Source of the DNA: Oryzomonas sagensis
GTDB taxonomy: Bacteria > Desulfobacterota > Desulfuromonadia > Geobacterales > Pseudopelobacteraceae
Assembly: GCF_008802355.1 (NCBI RefSeq)
Contig: NZ_VZRA01000001.1
Span: 380,980 to 444,979, forward strand
Direction: 5' to 3'
Length of the DNA: 64,000 nucleotides
Positions within the stretch are counted from its first letter, which is position 1. Each line of letters begins with the position of its first letter. This document shows positions 34,002 to 43,091 of the stretch, one piece after another. A program made the position numbers and the translations under genes. The notes beneath the pieces are model-generated. The model was not told where the DNA came from, ran no database searches, and saw only the letters and a program-made list of their open reading frames with translations.

Positions 34002-35408
34002 CTACAGCAGCCCCAGCGCCTCGTCCGAAGCCCGCTGGGCTGCGGCCACGCAGTCGTTCAAGCCGATGCCCCGGTAGGAGTTGCCGGTCAGGATCAGGCC
34101 GGGATGGGCCGCAAGCCCCGCCCCCAACGCCTCCAGGCGCTTGCCGTGCCCCGCCGTGTACTGGGGGATGGCCTGTTCGTGGCGGAAAATCCGCACGAAC
34201 GACGGATCAACGCCGATCCCCATCGTATCCTTGAGGTCCCGCTTGACCCGCGCCGTCACCTCGTCGTCGCTCAGCTTGACATACTCCGGGAAACAGGCCC
34301 CGCCCATCATGCTGCGCAGGAGCACCTTGCCTTCCGGCGCGCGGTTCTCGAACATGCTGGAATCCCACAGGGTGCCCAGGATGCTGCGCCCCTCCTTCTT
34401 GGGGACCAGATAGCCGAAGCCGTCCAGGGGGTGAGAGATCCGGTCGCGCTCGTAGCCGAAGCAGATCACGGTCATGGTGGCGTAGGGGATCTGGCGCAAC
34501 ACGCCGGAAAGCCCCGCATCCAGGCCGGTGAGCATCTCGGCCGTGGCAAAGGCGGGAGCGGCGACGATGACCACGTCCGCCTCCCGCTCGCTGCCGTCGG
34601 CGCAGCGCACGCGGTAGGGGACGCTCTGCCCCTTCGCCACCGCCGCCACCGGGCTGGCCGGCTTGACCACGTCCCCCAGGGATGCGGCCAGGGCGTCGGT
34701 CAGGTACTGGATGCCCTCGCGGAACGAGGTCAGGACGCCCCCCGGACCGGCGGCGCTGGAGACCGCCTTGCCCGCGGCCCGCTCCTTTTTCTTCTTCCTG
34801 GCCAGCATGATCATGGCCCGGACCAGCCCACCGTACTCCCGTTCCAGTTCGGCAATGCGCGGGAAACAGGAGACGAGCGACATGGTTTCCGGGTCGCCGG
34901 CAAAGATGCCCGACACCATGGGCGCGATCAGCTTGTCCAACGCCTCCTCACCCAGCCTGCGGCGGCCGAAGGCGGCCAGGGTCTCGTCCACCCCCTGGGG
35001 GGCCTTGGCGATGAACGGCGTCGGCTCCAGGGCCAGGCGCAGCTTGCCGGGCCAGGAGATCAAGCGGCTCTTCAGGAAGGATGCGCCGTTCTCCGGCAGT
35101 TGGTGCAGTTCGCCGCCGGAGAAGATGAAGCGCTTGCGGGCGTTGTCGTTGCTGCGGTGCAGGTTGCCGTCGACGCCGATGGCCGAGCAGAGCTCCAGGG
35201 TCTGGGGCTTGCTGTCCAGGAAGCCGTTGGGACCCCATTCGCAGGTATAGCCGTCGGCCTTGATGCTCCAGATCTTGCCGCCGACCCGTTCATCCTTCTC
35301 CAGCAGGGCCAGGTCCAGTTCCACCCCCGCCGTGCGCGCCTTGTCCCGCAGCAGCCAGGCCGTCGCCAGCCCCGAAATGCCGCCGCCTATCACGATCACC
35401 TTTTTCAT
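34002..35408 (-). CDS. hemY: Protoporphyrinogen oxidase, HemY type
   Basis: 468 residues from ATG 35408 (GGAGG just upstream; the longer frame to 35483 begins inside the marR gap). FAD-binding motif VIGGGISGLATAW is at the start, and the family's second and third FAD contact regions follow, including a C-terminal GNSYRGIGLNDCV. It oxidises protoporphyrinogen IX to protoporphyrin IX in haem synthesis. It is the downstream gene of a pair with marR (37-bp gap), so a MarR regulator may control haem synthesis here. Geobacter makes many cytochromes, which fits. Confidence 0.9.
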   Translation of the reverse strand: MKKVIVIGGGISGLATAWLLRDKARTAGVELDLALLEKDERVGGKIWSIKADGYTCEWGPNGFLDSKPQTLELCSAIGVDGNLHRSNDNARKRFIFSGGELHQLPENGASFLKSRLISWPGKLRLALEPTPFIAKAPQGVDETLAAFGRRRLGEEALDKLIAPMVSGIFAGDPETMSLVSCFPRIAELEREYGGLVRAMIMLARKKKKERAAGKAVSSAAGPGGVLTSFREGIQYLTDALAASLGDVVKPASPVAAVAKGQSVPYRVRCADGSEREADVVIVAAPAFATAEMLTGLDAGLSGVLRQIPYATMTVICFGYERDRISHPLDGFGYLVPKKEGRSILGTLWDSSMFENRAPEGKVLLRSMMGGACFPEYVKLSDDEVTARVKRDLKDTMGIGVDPSFVRIFRHEQAIPQYTAGHGKRLEALGAGLAAHPGLILTGNSYRGIGLNDCVAAAQRASDEALGLL

Positions 35409-35445
35409 CACAGCCTCCTTCTTGCCGTCAAAGTCGGTACCTGCC

Positions 35446-35874
35446 CTATTCCAGCTTGCCGAGAATCTCCGCCAGGTTTTCAAAGGCGACCACCAGCCGC
35501 TCCTGATCCCGGGGCGGCAGCCGGTCCAGCAGGGTGCGGTAGTTCTCCACGATCCCCCGGCGCAACTCCCGGATCAGTTCCTCGCCCTTTTCCGTGGTGT
35601 AGATCATCACCTGGCGGCGGTTGTCTTCGTCCACGGTCCGGTACACGAACCCCAGGTTGACCAGCCGGTCCACCATCTCGCTGGCCGAGCTCATGGCGAT
35701 CTGGAGCTCCTTGGCCAGCACGTTCAGGGTGCAGTTGCCCTTGTCGTAAATGGTCAGCAGCATCTTGTACTGGTTGTAGGTCAGGTCCATCCCCTCGTGG
35801 ACGATGCTCCTGATCCTCCCCATGACCCGCATGATGACCGGGTAGAGCTGGGCTATCCGTTCGATCTGTTCCAT
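35446..35874 (-). CDS. MarR-family transcriptional regulator
   Basis: 142 residues, the usual length. The winged helix-turn-helix lies at about 50-105: LNVLAKELQIAMSSASEMVDRLVNLGFVYR followed by a wing with DNRRQVMIYTT. It precedes hemY on the same strand by 37 bp. Two palindromes lie just upstream of its ATG (35898-35910 and 35914-35926), as expected for an autoregulated MarR. The ligand is unknown. Confidence 0.9.
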   Translation of the reverse strand: MEQIERIAQLYPVIMRVMGRIRSIVHEGMDLTYNQYKMLLTIYDKGNCTLNVLAKELQIAMSSASEMVDRLVNLGFVYRTVDEDNRRQVMIYTTEKGEELIRELRRGIVENYRTLLDRLPPRDQERLVVAFENLAEILGKLE

Positions 35875-35897
35875 GACCCGTCTCTTAAAATAGTTTT

Positions 35898-35926
35898 CCG
35901 AACTGTTCGGATAACTAAATGTTAGT
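35898..35926. promoter_or_regulatory. Two adjacent palindromes, candidate MarR operators
   Basis: CCGAACTGTTCGG (35898-35910) is a perfect palindrome with one central base. ACTAAATGTTAGT (35914-35926) has perfect 5-bp arms. They lie 24 to 52 bp before the marR start. Confidence 0.6.
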
Positions 35927-35992
35927 CACATTAATTGAGATTGTCAAGCGGGAAAACCGTTACCTTTTCCCGCGCCTGTTTGCAGAAATGAG

Positions 35993-36031
35993 ACAAAAAG
36001 GGCCGCACCCGTTCGAGGATGTGGCCTTTTT
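35993..36031 (-). terminator. Intrinsic terminator after tatA
   Basis: GGCCGCA and TGTGGCC arms are flanked by AAAAA on the left and TTTTT on the right. On the minus strand the T-run follows the stem. It may work in both directions. Confidence 0.65.
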
Positions 36032-36052
36032 CTTTGTTCAAAGATCCTGCAG

Positions 36053-36223
36053 TTATGCCTCTTTCGCCTTGACCTCGATCTCGTCCCTGCCTTCTGACGC
36101 CTTTTTGAAATTGCGGATGGTCTTGCCCAGGGCACCGCCGATCTCAGGAAGGTGGCTGGCTCCGAAGACCACCACGACTATGGCGAGAACGATGAGCAAT
36201 TCCGGTACGCCGAATCCGAACAT
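36053..36223 (-). CDS. tatA: Small TatA/TatE translocase subunit
   Basis: 56 residues, starting [21 protein letters not shown], with one transmembrane helix, an FG hinge, then an amphipathic helix ([19 protein letters not shown]) and a charged tail. These are all the features of a TatA pore subunit. It is too short for many ORF callers. It starts 18 bp after the Tat-exported metallophosphatase gene on the same strand, so the two are probably one transcript. Tat substrates also include the hydrogenase subunits elsewhere in the window. Confidence 0.9.
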   Translation of the reverse strand: MFGFGVPELLIVLAIVVVVFGASHLPEIGGALGKTIRNFKKASEGRDEIEVKAKEA

Positions 36224-36241
36224 GGTATCCCTTTCCGCCGC

Positions 36242-38101
36242 CTAGACGCCGGCCACGGCGGCGAAGTAGCCGTTGTAGTTGACGACCGCCCAAACCGTGC
36301 CGCTGGCCGTATCCACACCATAGGTGCCCAAGGTATAACTGGATTTCCAGGGGCCGAGCACGAACTTTTTCGTGCCGCCGGTGCTCTTGTTCACGGCGTT
36401 GGTCCAGTTGCCGCTGTCGTCCGGCGCAGCCAGGGCGAAGGAGCCGGCCTGGATCTGGGTGTCGGTCACCTTGGTCTTGTCGTAGGTCAGGGAGAGGGCG
36501 AAGATGTCGGTCTGGGTGCTCCCCAAGGAGGCCGACATGCCCCGCAGCAGCAGGATGTCGCTGGCGGTGGCATTGGCAGCATACCAGCCGGTGTTGACCG
36601 TGGCGCTGAAAAAGCGTCCCGAAGGATCGGTCACCGTATAGCCGTTGGAACCGGCCAAAACCTTGGCGACCGTGCCGCTCCCGGCCGTGCTCGTATTCTG
36701 TACCGCGGTATAGGCGGCACCGGCCGCCACCACGAACTGGGTGCCGTTCAGGCTGTACCCGAAGGTCTCACGCTTGGTGAAGGTGAGGGGCGGCACGGTG
36801 GCGATCACCCCGCCGTTGACCGGCGCGGGATAGGCGGGAGCGGAGTAGTAGTCCACCGTCACGTGCGACCCGTCAACGGTCACGATGCAATAGCCAATGG
36901 TGTTCAGTTCCTGTTTGGCAAGTGTCTGGCGCTTGCCGCCGCTGTAGGTCACGTCGTTGGAGGGATTGGCGGGATAGTAGAACTTGCTGCTGTTGGAGGC
37001 ACCCACAATCTGCATCACCTTGGCGGTCATGCCGTCTGAGGTGGCCACCAGGCTGCGGTCGTACATGTGGTCGTGGCCGCAGAAGTGATAACCTACGTTG
37101 TTGTTCTTCAAGCTGGTGATGAAAGCGTCCAGCCCCGGGGAGCTGGCGGCCGACGGATCGTTACCGAAGAGCACATCCGTATGATCCTGGGTGATCATCC
37201 CCTTGTGGCTGAAGACAAAGGCGTGGCCGCCGGTGGGCTTGCCGGCCAGGGTGGCATCGATCCAACTCTGCTGCGCGGCGATGGTCGTGCCGAGGGCATA
37301 GGCCGTGCCGTCGGCGTTAAGGTTGTTGGCCGGATTAAACTGGTCGAGCAGCACGAAGCGCACATTGTTGTAGTCGAATGAATAGGACAGGCCCTTCAGG
37401 TTATTCACATCGGTGCTGGGGCTGCTGAAGTTGGAGCCGAGGGTGAAGGCGGCGCCGTTCTTGGCTGGGGAGGGCTGGAGGTCGGCATCGGGGTTGGTGA
37501 GGCTTAAGACATCCGCCGGCGTTGTGTTCATCTGGCCGTTCTGTGTCTGGGGAAAGGCACGTTGGAACTCGGTGGCCGTGGTTGTCGCACTGTCGTGGTT
37601 GCCGCGCAGGGGGAAGAAACCGATCCCGGCGTTGTACAGGGTCTGGGCAAAGACCGCCCGCATGTCCTCGGCGGCGGTGTTCGAGTAGGTATAGGTCGTG
37701 GTCGTGCCGTTGACCGTCTTGGTGGCGCTGGTGGTACCGGTCGAACTTGCCTTTTCCGTCAGGTCACCGGTCTGCACCACAAACTTGACACCCTTGTTGA
37801 TAAACTCCTGGTTCAGCTTGGCAATGATGTCCACTGGCGTGCCGTTGGGGTTGTAGCCGTCATCGGTCTGGGTCCATTGGGTGTCGTTCATGACGGCGAA
37901 TTTCCATGCGGTCTTGGACGGCACTACGGCTGCAATCGAACTGGTCGTGGCAGCAGACGACGATGTCCCGCAGCCTCCCATGACCATACCCACCGCGACG
38001 GCGCCGGCGCCGGCTGCGGTGCGCTTTATGAACTCGCGCCGGTCGATACCCTTTGTCGCACCTGGTTCGAGACCCTTGTTCTTGTCGTCATTCTGTGACA
38101 T
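36242..38101 (-). CDS. Tat-exported calcineurin-like metallophosphatase
   Basis: 619 residues from ATG 38101 with AAGGAGGAAA upstream; the frame is open to 38206 without a site. The twin-arginine signal DRREFIKRT (near residue 20) is followed by an Ala/Gly-rich hydrophobic stretch and a Gly-Cys (MGGCG) that may form a lipobox. The metallophosphatase metal motifs are in order: NDTQW, QTGDLTE, GNHDS and GHDHMYDRS. Beyond the catalytic domain, the last 200 or so residues are rich in Thr, Ser and Gly and beta-like. Substrate unknown; phosphodiester hydrolysis outside the cytoplasm is the likely role. Confidence 0.88.
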   Translation of the reverse strand: MSQNDDKNKGLEPGATKGIDRREFIKRTAAGAGAVAVGMVMGGCGTSSSAATTSSIAAVVPSKTAWKFAVMNDTQWTQTDDGYNPNGTPVDIIAKLNQEFINKGVKFVVQTGDLTEKASSTGTTSATKTVNGTTTTYTYSNTAAEDMRAVFAQTLYNAGIGFFPLRGNHDSATTTATEFQRAFPQTQNGQMNTTPADVLSLTNPDADLQPSPAKNGAAFTLGSNFSSPSTDVNNLKGLSYSFDYNNVRFVLLDQFNPANNLNADGTAYALGTTIAAQQSWIDATLAGKPTGGHAFVFSHKGMITQDHTDVLFGNDPSAASSPGLDAFITSLKNNNVGYHFCGHDHMYDRSLVATSDGMTAKVMQIVGASNSSKFYYPANPSNDVTYSGGKRQTLAKQELNTIGYCIVTVDGSHVTVDYYSAPAYPAPVNGGVIATVPPLTFTKRETFGYSLNGTQFVVAAGAAYTAVQNTSTAGSGTVAKVLAGSNGYTVTDPSGRFFSATVNTGWYAANATASDILLLRGMSASLGSTQTDIFALSLTYDKTKVTDTQIQAGSFALAAPDDSGNWTNAVNKSTGGTKKFVLGPWKSSYTLGTYGVDTASGTVWAVVNYNGYFAAVAGV

Positions 38102-38220
38102 GCGTACGTTTCCTCCTTCATCTGGTATTTGGTTGTGAACTGCCGTCCAAAGCCTCCGGGAAGCGCAGTTGCGCAGTGATGCTCCGACGGATTTAGTACC
38201 AGACAATCTCAGGTGTTGGC

Positions 38221-38237
38221 GTTAAGGTCCGGTTAAG
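38221..38237. promoter_or_regulatory. Candidate OmpR/PhoB-type direct repeat upstream of the metallophosphatase
   Basis: GTTAAG at 38221-38226 and 38232-38237, 11 bp apart, is the spacing of winged-helix response regulators. It lies 120 bp before the phosphatase start. The sequence is similar to the TTAAC repeats used by PhoP-type regulators in other phyla. Confidence 0.3.
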
Positions 38238-38296
38238 AGTGCGTGAACTTTTCCGGGGCTGGTGGGAAAATGTTGGGGCGTTCCCAAAGGGATTCA

Positions 38297-38325
38297 TTGA
38301 CAGACGGGCGTCCAGCAATTACATT
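38297..38325 (+). promoter_or_regulatory. Sigma-70 promoter of the cbpA-like gene with overlapping operator
   Basis: TTGACA (38297-38302) and TACATT (38320-38325) are separated by 17 bp. An inverted repeat, CAGCAA (38313-38318) and TTGCTG (38326-38331), is centred on the -10 box, which would place a bound protein across the promoter. Confidence 0.7.
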
Positions 38326-38362
38326 TTGCTGAGACGCTGCACGACAAAGGATGGAAACAACC

Positions 38363-39259
38363 ATGGCACAGACGGATTATTACAAAGCGCTGGGAGTCGA
38401 TAAGAGCGCCACCCCGGACGAAATCAAGAAGGCTTTCCGCAAGCTGGCGGTCAAGTACCACCCCGACCGCAATCCGGGGGACAAGGCGTCCGAGGATAAA
38501 TTCAAGGAGATCAATGAGGCCTATGCCGTGCTCTCCGATGCCAAGAAAAAGGAAGAGTACGACACCTTCGGCTCGAGCGGGTTCCACCGGCAGTACAGCC
38601 AGGAGGACATCTTCCGCGGTTTCGACTTCGGCAACGCCTACAAGGATATGGGGGCGGGAGGCGGCGAAGACATCTTCTCGCGCCTGTTCGGTGGTGCCTT
38701 TGGCCGCGGCGGGCGGAACGGCTTCCGGGCGGCGCCCCAAAAGGGTGCTGACCACGAAATGGAGACCGACGTCAGTTTCCGCGATGCCGCCCAGGGCGCC
38801 GAAAAGCTGGTGGCTTTCCGCAGGAACGGCAAGCGGGAGGAACTCAAGGTAAAGATCCCGGCCGGCGTGGAAAACGGCAGCAAGATTCGTATTGCCGGCA
38901 AAGGTGGGCAGGGGGAAGGCGGCGGGCCGCAGGGGGATCTCTACCTGATCATCCGCGTGCTGGCCGATCCGGTCTTTACCCGCGAGGGAGGCGATCTGTT
39001 CGTGGAGCGCTCCATACCCTTCAGCGCCGCCTGCCTGGGGACCTCACTGGATGTGCCTACCCTGGAGGGGGATAAGCGCATCAAGGTGCCGGCCGGCATT
39101 CAGGCCGGTACGAAGATCCGCCTCAAGGGGTGCGGCGTGAAGCCGCTGGGATCGAACACCAAGGGGGATCTCTATGTGAAGATCACCATCCAGATACCGG
39201 GGTCGCTGAGTACCGAGCAGAAAAAACTGGTGGAGGCATTGGCCGGAAACGGCCTGTAG
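38363..39259 (+). CDS. cbpA: DnaJ-class co-chaperone without zinc finger (CbpA-like)
   Basis: 298 residues from ATG 38363 (GGATGG upstream; ATG 38351 would overlap that site). The J domain has HPD at 33-35, followed by a Gly/Phe-rich stretch ([13 protein letters not shown]). Two beta-rich substrate-binding domains complete it, with no CxxCxGxG zinc repeats. That is the CbpA/type II architecture; it stimulates the ATPase of a DnaK. No dnaK or grpE is nearby. It has its own promoter with an operator-like repeat, so expression may be stress- or growth-phase-dependent. Confidence 0.88.
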   Translation: MAQTDYYKALGVDKSATPDEIKKAFRKLAVKYHPDRNPGDKASEDKFKEINEAYAVLSDAKKKEEYDTFGSSGFHRQYSQEDIFRGFDFGNAYKDMGAGGGEDIFSRLFGGAFGRGGRNGFRAAPQKGADHEMETDVSFRDAAQGAEKLVAFRRNGKREELKVKIPAGVENGSKIRIAGKGGQGEGGGPQGDLYLIIRVLADPVFTREGGDLFVERSIPFSAACLGTSLDVPTLEGDKRIKVPAGIQAGTKIRLKGCGVKPLGSNTKGDLYVKITIQIPGSLSTEQKKLVEALAGNGL

Positions 39260-39324
39260 GACAACGACTCGATAATAAGGCTGATTTTATGAGCGTATTT
39301 CGTGGACGGTTGTTTTGAGAATCA

Positions 39325-40071
39325 TTACTCTTCAACGGCGAAGGTCACGGTAAAGGTCGTCCCCTCCCCTTCCGTGCTTCGCACCCCGATACTCCCCCCC
39401 AGATTTTCCACCAGCGTCTTGGTGACGAACAACCCCAGCCCGGTGCCTTCACCCGGCTTTTTGGTGGTGAAATAAGGATCAAATATCTTGGTCAGGGCTG
39501 CGGCCGGGATGCCGGGCCCGGTATCGGCGATGACGATGCTCACCTTTCCCGGCTCCGGCGCCAGGGTTTCGACCATCAGGCTGCCCCCTTCCCGTTCCAT
39601 GGCCTGCAGGGCATTCATGATGATGTTGAGCAGGACCTGTTTCAGCAGGTTGGCGCCGACCTCCACCACCGGCAGATGGTAGTCCAGTTTCCGCAGCAGG
39701 GTCACTCCGCGCCGAGCCGCTTCGTAGTCGAGAAAGTCCAGCACGAACCCCACCGTCAGGTTGACGTCCGCCTCCCCGCCCGATTCCGTTTCCTCCTGGC
39801 TGCTGAAATTGAGCAACCCGCGCGTCATGTGGGAGAGGCGCAGGGCCTCGGAGCTGATTCGGGCAACCATCTCCCGGACGAACTCCGGCACATCGGCTTC
39901 CCGCATGATCAACTGGGAGGCCGAGATGATGACGGAAAGCGGCGCGTTCAGTTCATGGACCACACCCGCGGATATCCTGCCGAGTTCGGACATCTTCTCG
40001 TTGTATGCCAATTGCTTGAGAAGCTCTAGACTGATGGCTCCGTCGATATGCCTGTCTGCCGGGGTTTCCAT
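39325..40071 (-). CDS. Orphan cytoplasmic histidine kinase
   Basis: 248 residues with no membrane segment and only a short N-terminal tail before the phosphoacceptor GVVHELNAPLSVI (His39). HATPase_c motifs follow: NIIMNALQAM, DTGPGIP and GTGLGLFV. It resembles NtrB-like or PAS-less kinases. No response-regulator gene lies beside it. It sits between cbpA (convergent) and amtB (same strand, upstream), so a nitrogen role is possible but unproven. Confidence 0.85.
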   Translation of the reverse strand: METPADRHIDGAISLELLKQLAYNEKMSELGRISAGVVHELNAPLSVIISASQLIMREADVPEFVREMVARISSEALRLSHMTRGLLNFSSQEETESGGEADVNLTVGFVLDFLDYEAARRGVTLLRKLDYHLPVVEVGANLLKQVLLNIIMNALQAMEREGGSLMVETLAPEPGKVSIVIADTGPGIPAAALTKIFDPYFTTKKPGEGTGLGLFVTKTLVENLGGSIGVRSTEGEGTTFTVTFAVEE

Positions 40072-40113
40072 ACTGATTGATCTCCGGAAGGATCGTCAGA
40101 GTGAATGACAAGG

Positions 40114-40143
40114 GCGGAAGCCGTCCCGGGGGACGACTTCCGC
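40114..40143 (-). terminator. Hairpin after amtB
   Basis: GCGGAAGCCGTCC (40114-40126) pairs with GGACGACTTCCGC (40131-40143) with one mismatch. It lies about 30 bp after the amtB stop. On the minus strand the downstream sequence is not a clean T-run, so termination efficiency is uncertain. Confidence 0.5.
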
Positions 40144-40175
40144 TTCTTCGGTTGCTGCGGGTGGTGAAAGGGCTG

Positions 40176-41639
40176 TTACATATTGTAGCCGGACTCGGAG
40201 TGCTGCGTCTGGTCGAGGCCCATGATTTCGTCTTCCTTATCCACGCGCAGGCCGATGGTCTTATTCAGAACAAAGGCGATGATCAGGGTGACGATGAAGG
40301 CATAGCCCCCGGCCGCAAGAACCGCGATCAACTGGATCATGAGCTGCTTGGCGTTGCCGGTCAGAAGGCCGGTTGCGCCGACGGTGGCGAAGACGCCGGT
40401 CAAGATGGCGCCAAAGGTTCCGCCGATGCCGTGCACGCCAAAGGCATCCAGGGAGTCGTCATATTTCAGCTTGGCTTTCATCAACACACCCAGGTAGCAG
40501 ACGATACCGGCGGCAAAACCCATGAGCAGGGCAGCACCCGGCTGTACGAAACCGGCTGCCGGGGTGATGACGACCAGACCGGCCACGATACCCGAACCGA
40601 AACCGAGGGCGCTGGGCTTGCCGGCGTGGAACCATTCGGCGAACATCCAGGAGAGGCCGGCGGCAGCCGGAGCGATGGCGGTGGTGGTAAAAGCCAGACC
40701 GGCCAGGCCGCCCGCCGCATCGGAGGTGTTGACGCCGACAACCGCTGAACCGGCGTTGAATCCGAACCACCCGAACCAGAGCAGGCCAACGCCCAACAGG
40801 GTCAGCGGGAGGCTATGGGGAGCCATGCGCTCGGTCGGGAAACCGCGGCGCTTGCCGAGAAACACCAGGAACGCCAGGGCCGAAATACCGGAGGAGAGAT
40901 GGACGACCGTACCGCCGGCGAAGTCCAGAGCGCCTTTTTTAAAGAGCCAGCCGTCGGTCATCCAGACCCAGTGGGCCAGGGGGTCATAGACCAGGGTGGT
41001 CCAGAGCAGCACGAACAGGCAGAAGGCAGAAAACTTGACGCGTTCCGCCAGGGCGCCGGAGATGAGGGCGACGGTAATCATGGCGAACATGGCCTGGTAC
41101 ATGGCGAATACCAACTCGGGAATCGCGCCGGGCTCCTTGGCGTAGTTCTGGAACAGGGCCCAATCCACCGTGCCGGTGGCGGCATCCTTCATGATGATGA
41201 GGCCGTTCAGCATGAACTTGCTGCAGTTGCCCACCAGGCCGCCGCCAAGGTCGGGGGCGAAAGCGAGTGAGTAGCCGATGACCGCCCACTGAACACCGAC
41301 GATGCCCATGGCCACGAACGAATGCATCATGGTGGAGAGGACGTTTTTCTGACGGACCATGCCGCCGTAGAAAAAGGCCAGACCGGGGGTCATCAACAGC
41401 ACCAGGGCGCAACAAACCAGCATCCAGGCGGTATCGCCGGTGTTGAGCACCGGCTTGACGTCGGGCGGCGTGGCCGGGGCTGCTGCCGCCGGAGCGGCGG
41501 CGGCAGGCGCGGTTGCGGCCGGGGCCGCGGCGGGTGCTGCCGGGGCGGCGTCCTTTTTCTCTTCAGCCATGGCGCAGATCGGTATCAGACCGGCCAGGAT
41601 GACAAGCATAATTGCGGCAAAATACAGTTTGAGCTTCAT
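40176..41639 (-). CDS. amtB: Ammonium transporter AmtB with alanine/proline-rich N-terminal extension
   Basis: 487 residues from ATG 41639 with GGAGG upstream. The signal peptide (MKLKLYFAA to about 25) and a run of about 35 residues almost entirely Ala and Pro precede the eleven-helix Amt core, which starts near TGDTAWMLVCCALVLLMTPGLAFFYGG. It conducts ammonium or ammonia across the inner membrane. The Ala/Pro-rich linker is not present in E. coli AmtB. The gene follows glnK on the same strand, the usual Amt-GlnK pair. Confidence 0.93.
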   Translation of the reverse strand: MKLKLYFAAIMLVILAGLIPICAMAEEKKDAAPAAPAAAPAATAPAAAAPAAAAPATPPDVKPVLNTGDTAWMLVCCALVLLMTPGLAFFYGGMVRQKNVLSTMMHSFVAMGIVGVQWAVIGYSLAFAPDLGGGLVGNCSKFMLNGLIIMKDAATGTVDWALFQNYAKEPGAIPELVFAMYQAMFAMITVALISGALAERVKFSAFCLFVLLWTTLVYDPLAHWVWMTDGWLFKKGALDFAGGTVVHLSSGISALAFLVFLGKRRGFPTERMAPHSLPLTLLGVGLLWFGWFGFNAGSAVVGVNTSDAAGGLAGLAFTTTAIAPAAAGLSWMFAEWFHAGKPSALGFGSGIVAGLVVITPAAGFVQPGAALLMGFAAGIVCYLGVLMKAKLKYDDSLDAFGVHGIGGTFGAILTGVFATVGATGLLTGNAKQLMIQLIAVLAAGGYAFIVTLIIAFVLNKTIGLRVDKEDEIMGLDQTQHSESGYNM

Positions 41640-41678
41640 GATAGTCCTCCGTAGATAAGTGGTTATATCCAATGATTG

Positions 41679-42110
<432 letters not shown>

Positions 42111-42929
42111 TTAGAATGCGATATCCAACTGGGTGGTAAAGGCCGGCTTGCCGCCGGGATTGACATTACCCCCGTTACCGTTGCCGGGATCGGAAACCGA
42201 TGTGGTGTAGAACGGGTTGAAAACAACAACACCAACGATCAGCGAAACCTGTTTGGAGAAGGCCCACGAACCGCCCACCGAAACTTCGCCGTTGGCGTTG
42301 TTGCCCCCCATGTAATCGACCGCCAGCCAGAGTTTGTCGGAGATCTCGCTCATGGTGCGGTCCCAGGACGCCATGACGCCGCTGTTGGCGCCCTTGCCAA
42401 GGGCACGCTCGGAGCCATAGTAACCGCCTGCGGAGAAGCGGCCGACGACCGGCAGAGTTTTCCCGACCAATCCATAGACGATATTCTGCCGCGTGGTGAG
42501 GCCCCTCACCTCCGGCTTATCGTAGGTGCCGAGGTTATATGCGCCTATGGCAAACTGGGGCAGTCCCTTGATGCCAAAGGCATCCTCGGGCGTACCCAAT
42601 TTTGCGTTGAAATAGAAGGGTGCCCGGTCATAGCCATAAATGGCATCGTCCTGGTAGCCCGACTTAAGAAAATCAACCCCGACCTCCAGCTTGACGTTTT
42701 CCGACGGCAGTACGCCGGCACTCAGACCGATATTGTACAGATTGGGGTTGAAGCCACCCTCGGTTTTTCCGGAAAAGCGGGTATAATTGTCGACATCGAT
42801 ATGAATTTCTTTGAAACCTTTGACATCGGGGGAAGGAATCCAAATCTGCGTTGAAGGGGTCGCCAGTGCCGTTCCACAGGCAAAGGCCAGTGCTGCCATT
42901 GTTGTTGCTGCTACGTTACCAATCCTCAT
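42111..42929 (-). CDS. Outer-membrane beta-barrel (porin-like) protein
   Basis: 272 residues from ATG 42929 with AAGGAGAGG upstream; the open frame extends to 43058 but begins inside the promoter region. A signal peptide (about 1-23, ending ATALA-like ALATP) is followed by alternating hydrophobic beta strands and ends in Phe (LDIAF), the outer-membrane barrel signature. Its family is not certain. In other bacteria a porin-like gene is often found beside glnK-amtB, which fits a nitrogen-linked role. It has a sigma-54 promoter upstream. Confidence 0.8.
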   Translation of the reverse strand: MRIGNVAATTMAALAFACGTALATPSTQIWIPSPDVKGFKEIHIDVDNYTRFSGKTEGGFNPNLYNIGLSAGVLPSENVKLEVGVDFLKSGYQDDAIYGYDRAPFYFNAKLGTPEDAFGIKGLPQFAIGAYNLGTYDKPEVRGLTTRQNIVYGLVGKTLPVVGRFSAGGYYGSERALGKGANSGVMASWDRTMSEISDKLWLAVDYMGGNNANGEVSVGGSWAFSKQVSLIVGVVVFNPFYTTSVSDPGNGNGGNVNPGGKPAFTTQLDIAF

Positions 42930-43075
42930 CTTTCCTCTCCTTTTCATCGTTGATTTTGAACGGTGATTGGATGAAAGCGACATTGGTTTCATCGATGCAC
43001 GTTCTGTAGAGTAGAATGCGTGAATATATATGTATTTGTATTGTCCGCTGCACCTCACTTTATGGAAATTTCCTT

Positions 43076-43091
43076 AGCACAGAGCGTGCCA
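43076..43091 (-). promoter_or_regulatory. Sigma-54 promoter of the porin-glnK-amtB region
   Basis: On the minus strand it reads TGGCACGCTCTGTGCT, with GG and GC 12 bases apart, matching the -24/-12 consensus except for one base. Transcription would start near 43065, giving a leader of about 136 bases before the porin-like gene. Confidence 0.7.

Noticed and set aside
34948-35660. Arg/Pro-rich frames on the plus strand opposite hemY
   Set aside because: They are antisense to a conserved oxidoreductase and show no family motif.
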